A stretch of DNA of 64,000 bases from Nonomuraea spiralis. Its GTDB lineage: Bacteria > Actinomycetota > Actinomycetes > Streptosporangiales > Streptosporangiaceae. A program made the translations under genes and the position numbers. Of the stretch, positions 20,462 through 28,946 are shown piece after piece. The DNA lies in contig NZ_BMRC01000002.1 in assembly GCF_014648435.1 (NCBI RefSeq), positions 62,001-126,000 of the forward strand. Direction: 5' to 3'. How positions within the stretch are numbered: position 1 is the first letter of the stretch; each line of letters starts with the position of its first letter. Below the pieces are notes generated by a model. The model saw only the letters and a program-made list of their open reading frames with translations. It was not told the DNA's origin and made no database searches.

Positions 20462-20881
20462 ATGGGAGAGAAGGAGCTCGCCGAGCTCTTGCACCTGGTC
20501 AGCAGGCGTCTGCGCCACGGATACGTCCACCGGCTGGTGCCGCTCGGGCTCAATCCGGGTCAGGCGCGGGCACTGCGCGCCCTCGGCGCCGCCGACCGGC
20601 CGCTGCGCATGGTGCAGCTGGCCGACGAGCTGCGGATCGTGCCGCGCTCGCTGACGCCCGTCGTGGACGCGCTGGAGGAGTCCGGGCTGGTGCGCAGGGA
20701 GGTCGATCCGGCCAACCGGCGCTCGACGCTCGTCGTGCTCACCGACGCGGGCCGGGCCATGGCCGAACGGGCGCGGGAGGCGCGCAGGGAGGCTGGCGAG
20801 AGCCTGTTCGCGGTGTTGTCGCAGGACCAGCGGGACCAGCTCAGCGACCTGCTGAGCGCCGTGGACGCCCAGTTCAGGTGA
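20462..20881 (+). CDS. MarR family transcriptional regulator
   Basis: A 139-aa winged-helix regulator. The DNA-binding core reads MVQLADELRIVPRSLTPVVDALEESGLVRREVDPANRRSTLVVLT (shown here as the recognised pattern of helices and wing), with the family's D-P-x-x-R-R-S wing. N- and C-terminal helices would form the dimer interface. It is divergent from the ABC exporter, a standard arrangement in which MarR represses an efflux pump until a ligand binds. Its 3' end overlaps the end of the amidohydrolase-like gene by eight bases. Confidence 0.9.
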   Translation: MGEKELAELLHLVSRRLRHGYVHRLVPLGLNPGQARALRALGAADRPLRMVQLADELRIVPRSLTPVVDALEESGLVRREVDPANRRSTLVVLTDAGRAMAERAREARREAGESLFAVLSQDQRDQLSDLLSAVDAQFR

Positions 20882-21893
20882 GCGTGCCGCCGGTCACCGT
20901 GCCGAGGCAGGGCGGGCGGCCCATCAGGGCCGAGTACGGGTAGCGTCCCCGGGTGTCGAAGACGGCGAAGTCGGCCCGGCTGCCCGGCCCGAGCGAGCCG
21001 ATCCGGCCCGGCCCGGCGTCCAGGCCCAGGGCTCGCGCTCCGCCCAGTGTCGCGGCCTCGACCAGCCGGCGGTCCAGGCCCCGTACGCGCAGCCCGAGCT
21101 CCCGTGCCCGCTCCCGGACGACGGCCGCGAGCCCGAGCAGGTCGCCCGGCCCGCCGCCCGCCGGATCGCGGGTGCCCAGGGCCAGGCGGTTGCCCTCCTC
21201 CAGCAGGGCCAGCACGTCGGCGGCCCGCGTCTGCCCCGGCGGGCAGAGGGCGACCACGCTCCGGCGCAGCCGCAGCAGCTTGCGTTCGCCGGGGTCGAGC
21301 GGCCGGGCGCAGGCCACGTGGCAGTGCGGGCCGAGCACGCCCGCCTCGTCGAGGGCCATGGGCGAGTGCCGGTCCAGCCCGGCCAGCAGCCGCAGGCCGA
21401 ACGTCCTGGCCAGCACGGCCACGTCCTCCAGCACCTGCGGGTCGCGGGTGCGGGCCGCGATCCCGACCGGGCACGGCCGGTCCACCTCGCGCAGGGCGGT
21501 GATCAGCGCGTCCCGGTCGTGGTCCTCCCACTCCTGCTCGGAGGCGCTGGACACCTCGACGTACGAGACGCCGGGCAGGCTCGTGAGGTCGGCGGGGCCG
21601 GTCAGCACGGTGGTCCGCGTCGTCACCCCGGGGCCGGGCGGCGCGGGCGCGGAGCAGGCGTCCACCAGCCCGGCCACGATCAGGCCCGGCCAGCGGATCT
21701 CCCGCGTGACGGGGAAGCAGGACAGCAGCTCGTCCCGCGAGCCCACCTGGAGCACCCGCTCGCCCCTGATCACCACCGTCCCGTCGCGGACGGGCGCGGC
21801 GCAGACCGGCAGCACCAGGGGAGCGGAGTGGGCCACGACGGGCGCGGGCGCGCGCCTGCCCAGAACCGGCACAGCACGCTTCGCACCCGCCAT
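20874..21893 (-). CDS. amidohydrolase-like protein lacking metal ligands
   Basis: A 339-aa protein with the fold signatures of the aminofutalosine-deaminase/chlorohydrolase type of amidohydrolase: the N-terminal beta domain (DGTVVIRGERVLQVGSRDEL), a WPGLIVAGLVDA strand and the C-terminal ATLGGARALGLDAGPG and SLGPGSRADFAVFD. The usual His-x-His after the LVD strand is replaced by ACSAP, and the late metal-binding Asp in ALGTD is Arg (ALGTRD). It therefore probably cannot hold the catalytic metal and may be a pseudoenzyme or binding protein. ATG 21893 follows GGGAG. It lies 60 bp after a PucR-type regulator on the same strand, a family that often controls purine or amide catabolism. Confidence 0.65.
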   Translation of the reverse strand: MAGAKRAVPVLGRRAPAPVVAHSAPLVLPVCAAPVRDGTVVIRGERVLQVGSRDELLSCFPVTREIRWPGLIVAGLVDACSAPAPPGPGVTTRTTVLTGPADLTSLPGVSYVEVSSASEQEWEDHDRDALITALREVDRPCPVGIAARTRDPQVLEDVAVLARTFGLRLLAGLDRHSPMALDEAGVLGPHCHVACARPLDPGERKLLRLRRSVVALCPPGQTRAADVLALLEEGNRLALGTRDPAGGGPGDLLGLAAVVRERARELGLRVRGLDRRLVEAATLGGARALGLDAGPGRIGSLGPGSRADFAVFDTRGRYPYSALMGRPPCLGTVTGGTLT

Positions 21894-21953
21894 CGGCGCT
21901 CCCGTCGGATTTTCCCTTTTGGCATTAAACGCGAGCGATGGCGGGGAAGGCAA

Positions 21954-23111
21954 TCAGTCGCCGCCGCGGGCGTCCCGGGGTTGGTAGCGGCCGGACAGCC
22001 GGGCCAGTTTCAGGCTGAGGTGCAGCGCCAGCCGCTCGCCGCCGTCCTTCAGGTCCGTACGCGCCAGCTCCTCCACCCGCTGCAGCCGGTAGTACAGCGA
22101 GGTACGGTGCAGCCGCAGCGCCCGGGACGTCGCCACCGCGCTGCCCGCCAGGTCCAGGTACGTCTCCAGCGTCTCCAGCAGCGGCAGGTACTGCTCGTCG
22201 GCCAGCAGCCCGTCGAGCCCGGGATGCACCTCCTGGTCCGAGAGCTGGGTGAGCATCCGGTAGACACCGAGCCGCGCCCATTCCGCCGACCGCCCGAGCC
22301 CCGGCACCCGCGCGGTCACCTCGGCCGCGTGCCTGGCCTCCGCGTACGAGTCCGCGGCCTGCGCCAGCTCGCACCGCGTACGCCCGATGCCCACGACCAC
22401 CGGCACCGGCATGGCCGCGTGCAGCTCGTCGGGCGGGACCGGCGGCCCGGCGGTGAGCAGCACGGCGTGGTCGTAGCGCACCAGGTGCAGCGGATGATGC
22501 CCGCTCAGCCGCCGCCGCAGGGCCAGCAGCCCCTGTTCGAGCGCCAGGCGCAGCGCGTCGTCGGGCTCGGTCGAACGCGGCCGGGCCACCAGCACGGTGA
22601 CCGGCTGCGCCTGCGGGAACGCGCCGGCCTCGATGAGCCGCCTGGCCGCGTCCCGCTCGCCGCGCAGCAGCCCGGTGACCGCCTCCAGCTCCCGGTGCGA
22701 GGCCAGCCCGGTCGCCAGGCTCTCGTGGAACAGCGCGAGCGCCAGCCCCGGGACGGCCGCGGCGGCCTCGGCCACCTGCACGTCGGACATGGCCGGACCG
22801 GAGTCGATGAACCACAGGAAGCCGAGCAGGCCGTCGGTGTGCCGCAACGGGACGCACACGCGCGGCAGCAGGCCCAGGTGCGGTGCCCCGGCCGTGCGCA
22901 GGGGCGCCTGCGCCTCGTGCACGCCCGCCGCGCGCAGCCACTCGCGCACCTCGGCGGTGGTGTGCCGGCGCAGGATGGAGTCGCGGCGGATGTCGTCCAT
23001 GGCGCCGTTCTGCTCGCTGTAGGCGATCACGCGCTGGACGCGGTCCTCCAGGAGCAGGGGGCGCCCGAGACGGGCGGCGAGGTCGTCCACGATCCGCTGG
23101 AGATCCGCCAC
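21954..23111 (-). CDS. PucR family transcriptional regulator
   Basis: A 385-aa regulator. The N-terminal part (residues 1-150) resembles a GAF-like sensory region (LLLEDRVQRVIAYSEQ, PRVCVPLRHTDGLLGFLWF). The C-terminal HTH_30 domain is clear: ETLETYLDLAGSAVATSRAL, then RLHRTSLYYRLQRVEELA, the canonical PucR/CdaR helix-turn-helix. GTG 23111 has AGGTGG nearby and begins the family-like start (M)ADLQRIVDDLAARL; the frame stays open upstream but with non-coding character. It probably regulates the amidohydrolase-like gene after it or the divergent metalloprotease. Confidence 0.85.
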   Translation of the reverse strand: MADLQRIVDDLAARLGRPLLLEDRVQRVIAYSEQNGAMDDIRRDSILRRHTTAEVREWLRAAGVHEAQAPLRTAGAPHLGLLPRVCVPLRHTDGLLGFLWFIDSGPAMSDVQVAEAAAAVPGLALALFHESLATGLASHRELEAVTGLLRGERDAARRLIEAGAFPQAQPVTVLVARPRSTEPDDALRLALEQGLLALRRRLSGHHPLHLVRYDHAVLLTAGPPVPPDELHAAMPVPVVVGIGRTRCELAQAADSYAEARHAAEVTARVPGLGRSAEWARLGVYRMLTQLSDQEVHPGLDGLLADEQYLPLLETLETYLDLAGSAVATSRALRLHRTSLYYRLQRVEELARTDLKDGGERLALHLSLKLARLSGRYQPRDARGGD

Positions 23112-23207
23112 AGGCCCACCTAGGTCAAGCTGGATATTTCGACAAATGTCGGAAGCCTTGCTACACGTCTTCCCTACAGCTGATCGGTGATCTCCGTCAA
23201 TATCGTC

Positions 23208-23213
23208 TATAAC
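23208..23213 (+). promoter_or_regulatory. -10 hexamer of a leaderless protease transcript
   Basis: TATAAC ends eight bases before the GTG of the metalloprotease gene, and no ribosome site is present. The geometry puts the transcript start at or next to the start codon. No good -35 is seen. Confidence 0.4.
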
Positions 23214-23221
23214 GTCGATCC

Positions 23222-25333
23222 GTGAACGCCCCGAAGAAGCTGCTGAAGGGTTTGCTGGCGGCCATCGTGCTGATCCCGGTGAGCCTGATGGCGACCCCTG
23301 CTTCCGCAGCACCCCCCACTGTTGATCCTGAGTACCCGTGGCGGCAGAACCACTGGCCGCAGACCCAGCCCTGGCAGCAGGACGAATCGGCCGACGCGCA
23401 GGCGCTGCGCGCCCGTCCTCCCGGTGGCCTCACGCCCCTCGACCCGCAGAACTGGGAGAACCCGGACCACATGACGTGGGCGGACTACAAGAAGCCGCCC
23501 GGCACGAAGTGGAACGACCCGGCCGTCAAGGGCTCCAAGCGCACGTTCAAGGGCGCGCTGGTGCTGCTCGACTACCCCAACCAGGCGTTCGTCGTCACCC
23601 AGCCCAAGGGCTCGACGATCTACGCGAACCCGAGCGCCGAGGCCCACGACGTCCCGCGTGACCAGGTGGCCAAGTTCTACCAGGACTTCCTCAACACGCC
23701 GAACACCCTCAACAAGGGCCACACCATCCACGAGTACTGGATGGAGGACTCCGGCGGCCGGTACGGCGTCGAGCTGACCGGGTTCGGCCCGTACACGATG
23801 CCGGGCAAGGACCACGAGTACGCCCTGGAGCCCGGCTTCAACGGCACCTCCGGCTGCCCGGCGGGCGACACGTGCAACAAGAACCTGCGCACCGACGGCC
23901 ACAACGCCTGGATCAACGCCGTCGGCGAGGACGTCGCCAAGCAGTACGACTTCATCTTCTACCTCAGCGCCGGCCAGGACGAGTCGTCCACCTGGCAGGA
24001 GTTCGGGATGATGAAGTTCCCGACCAAGGAGGACGTGCCCGACGAGTGGGGCCCGCCGGACCCGGCCCTGCCCAACTGGCTGAAGACCCGTTACGTCGAC
24101 TGGTCCTCCTGGCAGGCGGCCTCCAACTTCTGGCCCAACGCCAACATCGGCGTCGACTCCGTCCAGGCCGAGAGTTCCGGCATGGCCGTCTACGCCCACG
24201 AGTTCAGCCACATCCTCGGCGTGCTGGACAACTACAACAACCCGTACGGGGTGCCGCCGATCCGGGCGTACACCGGCATCTGGGAGATGCTCAGCCGCGG
24301 CAGCTTCAACGGCCCCGGCGGCCCGCACTCCCGCTGGCTGATCCCGCCCACGGCGGGCGCGTCCATGGGCGCCCAGCACATGCTGCGCAACAAGCTCAAG
24401 CTGGGCATGGTCGACGAGCAGAACGTCCTGCGCCTGTCGCGTGAGGCCCTCGACGAGTCGGGCCTGGTGACGGCCAAGGTCCTGGCCCGCGCCGTACAGC
24501 CGGGGCAGAACGAGTTGTCGGGCGTCAACATCTCCTTCGACGCCCCCGGCGACAAGAGCACCTGCGCCACGACCGACCCGCTGTGCGACCGCGGCGGCTA
24601 CCAGAACTACACGGTCGAGGTCGTGGACCGCATGGGCTCCGACTCCTTCACCCCCGACTCCGGCGTGCTCCTGGCCAAGACCAAGAACGAGGACCGGGCG
24701 CCGTTCGAGTGGGTGATCGACGCCAACCCGCAGGACATCGGCATGACCGACTACGTGATGCCCGACGGGACCAAGGTGCCGATCACCGTCGGTGACTTCC
24801 GCCAGCTCTCCGACGCCCTCTTCCACGTCGGCACCGACTCCGGCAGCGAGTACGAGTACGAGGACCAGGCCAACCGCCTGCACTTCTACGTCACCGACCT
24901 CAAGCGCAACCGTGACGGCGAGCTCTCCTACACCGTCGCCATCCGCTCGCTCGACGGCGCGGGCCCGCAGAAGCGCGGCGTCCGCGTGCTGCCCGGGGCC
25001 GGAGTCCCCACCGGCAAGAACATCTCCACCTGCACCTTCCCGCTGTTCAACACCGGCAAGGCGGCGCCCGCCCAGGGGCAGCACCCCGAGGACGTCAGCG
25101 CCTACCTCAACTCCGACGTCTACCGGCTCACGGCCGAGGTGCAGGGCAAGGGCTGGAGCGCCCAGCTGCCCAACGCCCTGGCCTCCGTGGCCTTCGGCAA
25201 GCAGGCGCCGGTGACGGTCAACGCCGTGCGCGCGTCCGGCGGCGACCGCCTGGCCCGCGTCAAGCTCACCGCCACCTCGGAGAGCGATCCGACCAAGACC
25301 GCCACGGCCACCTGTCACGTGATCGGTCTGTAG
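23222..25333 (+). CDS. secreted M6-type zinc metalloprotease
   Basis: A 703-aa exported protease. The Sec signal peptide (MNAPKKLLKGLLAAIVLIPV..., cleavage near ASA-A at residue 29) is followed by a prodomain-like region, then GALVLLDYPNQAFVV and the catalytic HEFSHILGVLD (residues 326-336), an HExxH zinc site with a following Asp as in the immune-inhibitor-A/M6 group. EMLSRGSF follows as the Met-containing turn region. The C-terminal 250 residues are strand-rich and may bind substrate. Four Cys pairs suit an extracellular protein. The GTG start appears leaderless. It is divergent from PucR, and a strong hairpin follows the gene. Confidence 0.88.
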   Translation: MNAPKKLLKGLLAAIVLIPVSLMATPASAAPPTVDPEYPWRQNHWPQTQPWQQDESADAQALRARPPGGLTPLDPQNWENPDHMTWADYKKPPGTKWNDPAVKGSKRTFKGALVLLDYPNQAFVVTQPKGSTIYANPSAEAHDVPRDQVAKFYQDFLNTPNTLNKGHTIHEYWMEDSGGRYGVELTGFGPYTMPGKDHEYALEPGFNGTSGCPAGDTCNKNLRTDGHNAWINAVGEDVAKQYDFIFYLSAGQDESSTWQEFGMMKFPTKEDVPDEWGPPDPALPNWLKTRYVDWSSWQAASNFWPNANIGVDSVQAESSGMAVYAHEFSHILGVLDNYNNPYGVPPIRAYTGIWEMLSRGSFNGPGGPHSRWLIPPTAGASMGAQHMLRNKLKLGMVDEQNVLRLSREALDESGLVTAKVLARAVQPGQNELSGVNISFDAPGDKSTCATTDPLCDRGGYQNYTVEVVDRMGSDSFTPDSGVLLAKTKNEDRAPFEWVIDANPQDIGMTDYVMPDGTKVPITVGDFRQLSDALFHVGTDSGSEYEYEDQANRLHFYVTDLKRNRDGELSYTVAIRSLDGAGPQKRGVRVLPGAGVPTGKNISTCTFPLFNTGKAAPAQGQHPEDVSAYLNSDVYRLTAEVQGKGWSAQLPNALASVAFGKQAPVTVNAVRASGGDRLARVKLTATSESDPTKTATATCHVIGL

Positions 25334-25340
25334 CGCGAAG

Positions 25341-25372
25341 ATGGGGTACGGCTGGCGTGGGCCGTGCCCCAT
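25341..25372 (+). terminator. hairpin terminator after the metalloprotease gene
   Basis: ATGGGGTACGGC (25341-25352) pairs over 12 bases with 25361-25372 (one T-G pair), with an 8-base loop, starting eight bases after the stop. Confidence 0.75.
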
Positions 25373-25382
25373 CCGCTTGAAT

Positions 25383-25401
25383 CACCCCCGGGAAGGGGGT
25401 G
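25383..25401 (+). promoter_or_regulatory. hairpin covering the ribosome site of the NB-ARC gene
   Basis: CACCCCC (25383-25389) and GGGGGTG (25395-25401) form a 7-bp stem with loop GGGAA. The purine-rich arm is the ribosome site for the GTG at 25406, so folding would hide it and could lower translation. It may instead be part of a tandem terminator. Confidence 0.4.
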
Positions 25402-25405
25402 TTCG

Positions 25406-27922
25406 GTGACGGGGAACTTACCGGACAAGCCACGACGTAAGCGGGCAGCCTGGGCGGCGCCCGTCTCGGCCGGGCTCGCCGCCGCCGCGGCGAGCGTGCT
25501 GGCCGCCTCGCTGGAATGGGACATCCCGCCGGCCGCCAAGGTCGGGGTGACACTCGCGGCGGCGCTGCTCGTCGGGGTGACCACCTGGGCCACCACCGAG
25601 ACCAGGCCCCGGCGCCGCGCGCCGGTCGAGCCCGGCGCCCTGCCGCCCGACCAGTGGCCGCCCGTGCCCGAGCACTTCACCGGGCGCGCCGACTCCCTCG
25701 CCGCCCTGCGCGAGGTCTTCGCCGCCCGCCGCAGGTCCACCGCCCTGTCACCGCCCCTGGTCGTCTCCGTGTACGGCCGCGGCGGCGTCGGCAAGTCGGC
25801 GCTGGTGACGAGGTTCGGGCAGGAGGTCGCGAACTGGTTCCCCGACGGCCGCCTCTACGCCGACCTGCGCGGCGGCGTCGACGCCCCCGTACGCCCCGAC
25901 GAGGTGCTGATCGGCTTCCTGCGCGGCCTGGGCGTGCGCCTGGCCACCGACCCCGGCGGCCTCGACGAGCTGCGCACGCTCTGGCTCACCTGGACCAAGG
26001 GCCGCAGGATCCTCATCGGCCTGGACAACGCCCACGACGCCGCCCAGGTCAAACCGCTGATCCCGGCCGAGCCCGGCTGCGCGGTGCTGGTCACCTCGCG
26101 CGCCCCGCTGTTCCTGGACGGCACGCACGACACGCGGCTCGGCGTGTTCACCGAGGCGCACGGCGTGGAACTGCTGGCCCGGCTGGCCGGCGGCGGGCGG
26201 GTCGTCGACGACCTGGAGTCGGCCAAGAAGATCGTCCGGCTGTGCGACCACCTGCCGCTGGCGATCAACATCTGCGGCGGACGCCTGGCCACCCGTGAGC
26301 AGTGGACCCTGCGCGAGATGGCCGGGCGGCTGGCCGACGAACGCCGCCGCCTCGACCAGCTCCAGGTGGCCAACGGCGTGGACAAGAGCGTACGGGCCTC
26401 CGTGCAGCTCAGCTACGACGACTGCACCGGGATCCAGCGCCGCCTGCTGCGCCTGCTCAGCGCGCTGCCCGCGCCCGACGTGCCCGGGTGGGTGGCCGGG
26501 GAGCTGCTCGACATCTCCGGCCTCGACGGCGCCGACCAGCTCGAAGCCCTGATCGACGCCCAGCTCGCCGAGTGCTCCGGCACCGACCAGACCGGCACGA
26601 TGCGCTACCGCCTGCACGACCTCGTCCGGGTGTTCGCCGCCGAGCTGGCCGGACAGGACGAGGAGGAACGCCGCAGGTCCGCCGTCGAACGTGTCCTGCA
26701 CGGCTACCGCCGCCGGGCCGAGGAGGCCGCCCAGAACCGCTGGCCCCAGGACTGGAGCAAGGGCGGGCGCCGGGCCAGCGCGGAGGGCCAGCTCGGCGCG
26801 GGCGACTGGCTCAACGCCGAACGGCTCACGCTGCTCGGCATGATCAACCTGGCCGCGCAGCTCCGGCTCTGGGAGCTGACATGGGGGCTGACCAGGGCGT
26901 TCTGCTCGCTGTGCCACTCGCTGCGGGCCTACTGGGCCGACTGGGCGGCGGTCGCCGACATCGGCTGCGAGGCGGCGCGGCGTACCGGTGACCGGCGCGC
27001 GCTGGCCATCGCGCTGCTGGACAGCGCCGCCGTACGGGGCGGCATGGGCCTGCGCGACCGCGCGCTGCGCGAGGCCGAACGGGCGCTGGAGATCTTCGGC
27101 GAGCTCGGCGAGACCTGGTGGGCGGCCAGGGCCATGCGCACGATCGGCATGACGTTGTTCAGCGACGGGCACCTCGACCGCGCCCAGGACTACCTGATCG
27201 GGGCGATTACCGCGTTCAAGGGCGAGGACGACCTGTGGTGGATGGCCCGCACCCAGCGCAACCTGGCCGAGATGCGCATGGCGGAACGGCGTCCCGAGGA
27301 GGCCCGCGAGCTGCTCGAAGACGCCCTGGACATCTTCGAACGGGCGGGCAACCGCTACTCCGAGGCCCAGACGCTGCGCGCGTACGGCGAGGTGCTGGCC
27401 GCCCAGGCGCGCGGCGAGCGGCGGGCCGGCGACCACCGGGCCGCCGCCGCCCTGTTCACCAAGGCCGGGCTCAGCCTCGACCGGGCGGCCGAGATGTTCA
27501 GGCAGCGCGGCGAGTTGTGGGAGGAGGCCCGCTGCCTGCGCGCCGCCGGCGAGGTGGGCGACCCGGCGGGCGGGGCGCGGGAGCTGGGGTACGTGCGCCG
27601 GGCCGAGGAGATCTTCGTGGCGCTCGGCGACTCGTGGGGGGTGGCCCGCAACGCGGTCTCGGCCGGGCGGGCGCTGGCCAGGCTCGGGCGGATCGAGGAG
27701 TCCGAGCACGAGCTGCGCCGGGCCGTACACGGGTTCCAGGAGCTGGAGGACCGCTGGTGGATGGCCAGGAGCCTGCGCTACCTCGGCGAGGCGCACCTCG
27801 ACGCGGGCGGCCACGGCGCGGCGGTCGAGCCGCTGGAGCAGGCCAGGGAGATCTACCGCAGCCTGGGGAACGAGGCGGGCATGCGCCGCACCCTTGAGCT
27901 CCTGCGCCAGGCCAGGCCCTGA
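25406..27922 (+). CDS. membrane-anchored NB-ARC ATPase with TPR repeats
   Basis: An 838-aa STAND-type signalling ATPase. Residues about 14-62 are two short hydrophobic segments forming a membrane hairpin. NB-ARC follows: a FTGRADSLAALREVF entry, P-loop GRGGVGKSA (124-132), Walker B RILIGLDNAHD, a GCAVLVTSR sensor and LPLAINICGGRLA as the GLPL-like motif. The second half is made of TPR units rich in W, A and R (for example GELGETWWAARAMRTIGMTL and DLWWMARTQRNLAEMRMAE). No DNA-binding or effector domain is present, so it may act as a membrane sensor or scaffold. GTG 25406 follows GGAAGGGGG, which lies in a hairpin. Confidence 0.85.
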   Translation: MTGNLPDKPRRKRAAWAAPVSAGLAAAAASVLAASLEWDIPPAAKVGVTLAAALLVGVTTWATTETRPRRRAPVEPGALPPDQWPPVPEHFTGRADSLAALREVFAARRRSTALSPPLVVSVYGRGGVGKSALVTRFGQEVANWFPDGRLYADLRGGVDAPVRPDEVLIGFLRGLGVRLATDPGGLDELRTLWLTWTKGRRILIGLDNAHDAAQVKPLIPAEPGCAVLVTSRAPLFLDGTHDTRLGVFTEAHGVELLARLAGGGRVVDDLESAKKIVRLCDHLPLAINICGGRLATREQWTLREMAGRLADERRRLDQLQVANGVDKSVRASVQLSYDDCTGIQRRLLRLLSALPAPDVPGWVAGELLDISGLDGADQLEALIDAQLAECSGTDQTGTMRYRLHDLVRVFAAELAGQDEEERRRSAVERVLHGYRRRAEEAAQNRWPQDWSKGGRRASAEGQLGAGDWLNAERLTLLGMINLAAQLRLWELTWGLTRAFCSLCHSLRAYWADWAAVADIGCEAARRTGDRRALAIALLDSAAVRGGMGLRDRALREAERALEIFGELGETWWAARAMRTIGMTLFSDGHLDRAQDYLIGAITAFKGEDDLWWMARTQRNLAEMRMAERRPEEARELLEDALDIFERAGNRYSEAQTLRAYGEVLAAQARGERRAGDHRAAAALFTKAGLSLDRAAEMFRQRGELWEEARCLRAAGEVGDPAGGARELGYVRRAEEIFVALGDSWGVARNAVSAGRALARLGRIEESEHELRRAVHGFQELEDRWWMARSLRYLGEAHLDAGGHGAAVEPLEQAREIYRSLGNEAGMRRTLELLRQARP

Positions 27923-27934
27923 TCGTCCCGGTGG

Positions 27935-28882
27935 TCAGGAGTCTCGTGAGGGGTGCCGCTGCGGGCCGGTCGTGGCCTGGCGGCCGATCGCGCCGGTGCC
28001 GTACGTGTCGCTGAAGGGCGTTCTCAGCAGTTCGCCGGCCGCCTGCCTGGCCTGCATGACGCTCTCCTCGAACAACTTGCGGACGTGCGCGGCCTGGTCG
28101 GCCAGTTCCCTGATGCGCTCGTGCGCCAGCTCGTCCCGTACGGTGTCGGCGAGGAGCTGCTGGTACTCGGGGGTCTTGGCGGCCAGCGCCTCCAGGCGTC
28201 TGTGCGCGTGGAACACCTTGTCCGCCTTGAGCACCTGCTTGGCGTACTTCTCCAGGTGGCGTACGCGGTGCGAGAGCGACGTCCAGGCGGTGTCGAGGGC
28301 GCTGGTGTACGGCTTGAACGCGTCCTCCATGCCCGGCGGCAGCTCGCGGGGGATGAGCCGGCCGTGCTCGGCGTGCATGGATGACAACCGCCGCAGCCGG
28401 TGGGCGATCTGCCAGATCTCCTCCGGCAGCGACACCTGGTTCTCCACCGAGTCGATCAGCCCGGCCTTGTGGACCTTGGAGTTCAGGACGGCCTCGGCCG
28501 CGTCCTGGGCGCGGCGCAACAACATCTGGCAGGGACGGTCCAGGTCCTCGGGAAGGATGAAACGGTCGGCGTGGGTGTTGGCCAGGCGCAGTCTTCGTTT
28601 GACGATCCGGTGGGAGCTGTCCAGCGCCATCCACCGGATGAGGGCGATCAGTCCCATGCCGATGCCGGAGATGAGGGCGACCTCGGGACGATCGGTCACG
28701 ATCCAGACCATCAACAGCAGAGCCGGAAGCGCGAAGAGCAGGACAGGACTGAAGCTGGGGTCCATCCGCTTGCCGGAACGGGCCATACGGAGGATGTGCG
28801 GGCTCGACCGCAACTCGACCGAGACCTCCGGGGGCAGCGATGGATCGATCACCAGCCGGGGTGGCAGCGCTCGTGGATCCAT
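27935..28882 (-). CDS. membrane protein with long coiled helical region
   Basis: A 315-aa protein I do not recognise. Residues about 42-85 hold two transmembrane helices (PVLLFALPALLLMVWIV and VALISGIGMGLIALIRW). The rest is long, charged and helical, with heptad-like stretches (LRRLSSMHAEH, HRVRHLEKYAKQVLKADKVF, RDELAHERIRELADQAAHV), suggesting a cytoplasmic coiled coil. ATG 28882 has no clear ribosome site; TTG 28906 is an alternative. It is convergent with the NB-ARC gene, 12 bases apart, and divergent from the phosphatase gene. Confidence 0.75.
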   Translation of the reverse strand: MDPRALPPRLVIDPSLPPEVSVELRSSPHILRMARSGKRMDPSFSPVLLFALPALLLMVWIVTDRPEVALISGIGMGLIALIRWMALDSSHRIVKRRLRLANTHADRFILPEDLDRPCQMLLRRAQDAAEAVLNSKVHKAGLIDSVENQVSLPEEIWQIAHRLRRLSSMHAEHGRLIPRELPPGMEDAFKPYTSALDTAWTSLSHRVRHLEKYAKQVLKADKVFHAHRRLEALAAKTPEYQQLLADTVRDELAHERIRELADQAAHVRKLFEESVMQARQAAGELLRTPFSDTYGTGAIGRQATTGPQRHPSRDS

Positions 28883-28946
28883 ACGTTCATGCTGCGTTAT
28901 GAACAAGGAATTCGCTCATGATTGGAGGACATATAGGGTCGAGCTG

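Noticed and set aside
25421..25470. Twin-Arg signal peptide in the NB-ARC protein (PRRKRAAW...)
   Set aside because: Two hydrophobic segments follow without a cleavage site, and the next domain is a cytoplasmic ATPase, so a membrane hairpin fits better.
23222..27922. A phage-defence island made of the protease, NB-ARC and membrane genes
   Set aside because: The protease has a clear signal peptide and its own terminator, the genes are not one operon, and no nuclease or other known defence gene is nearby.
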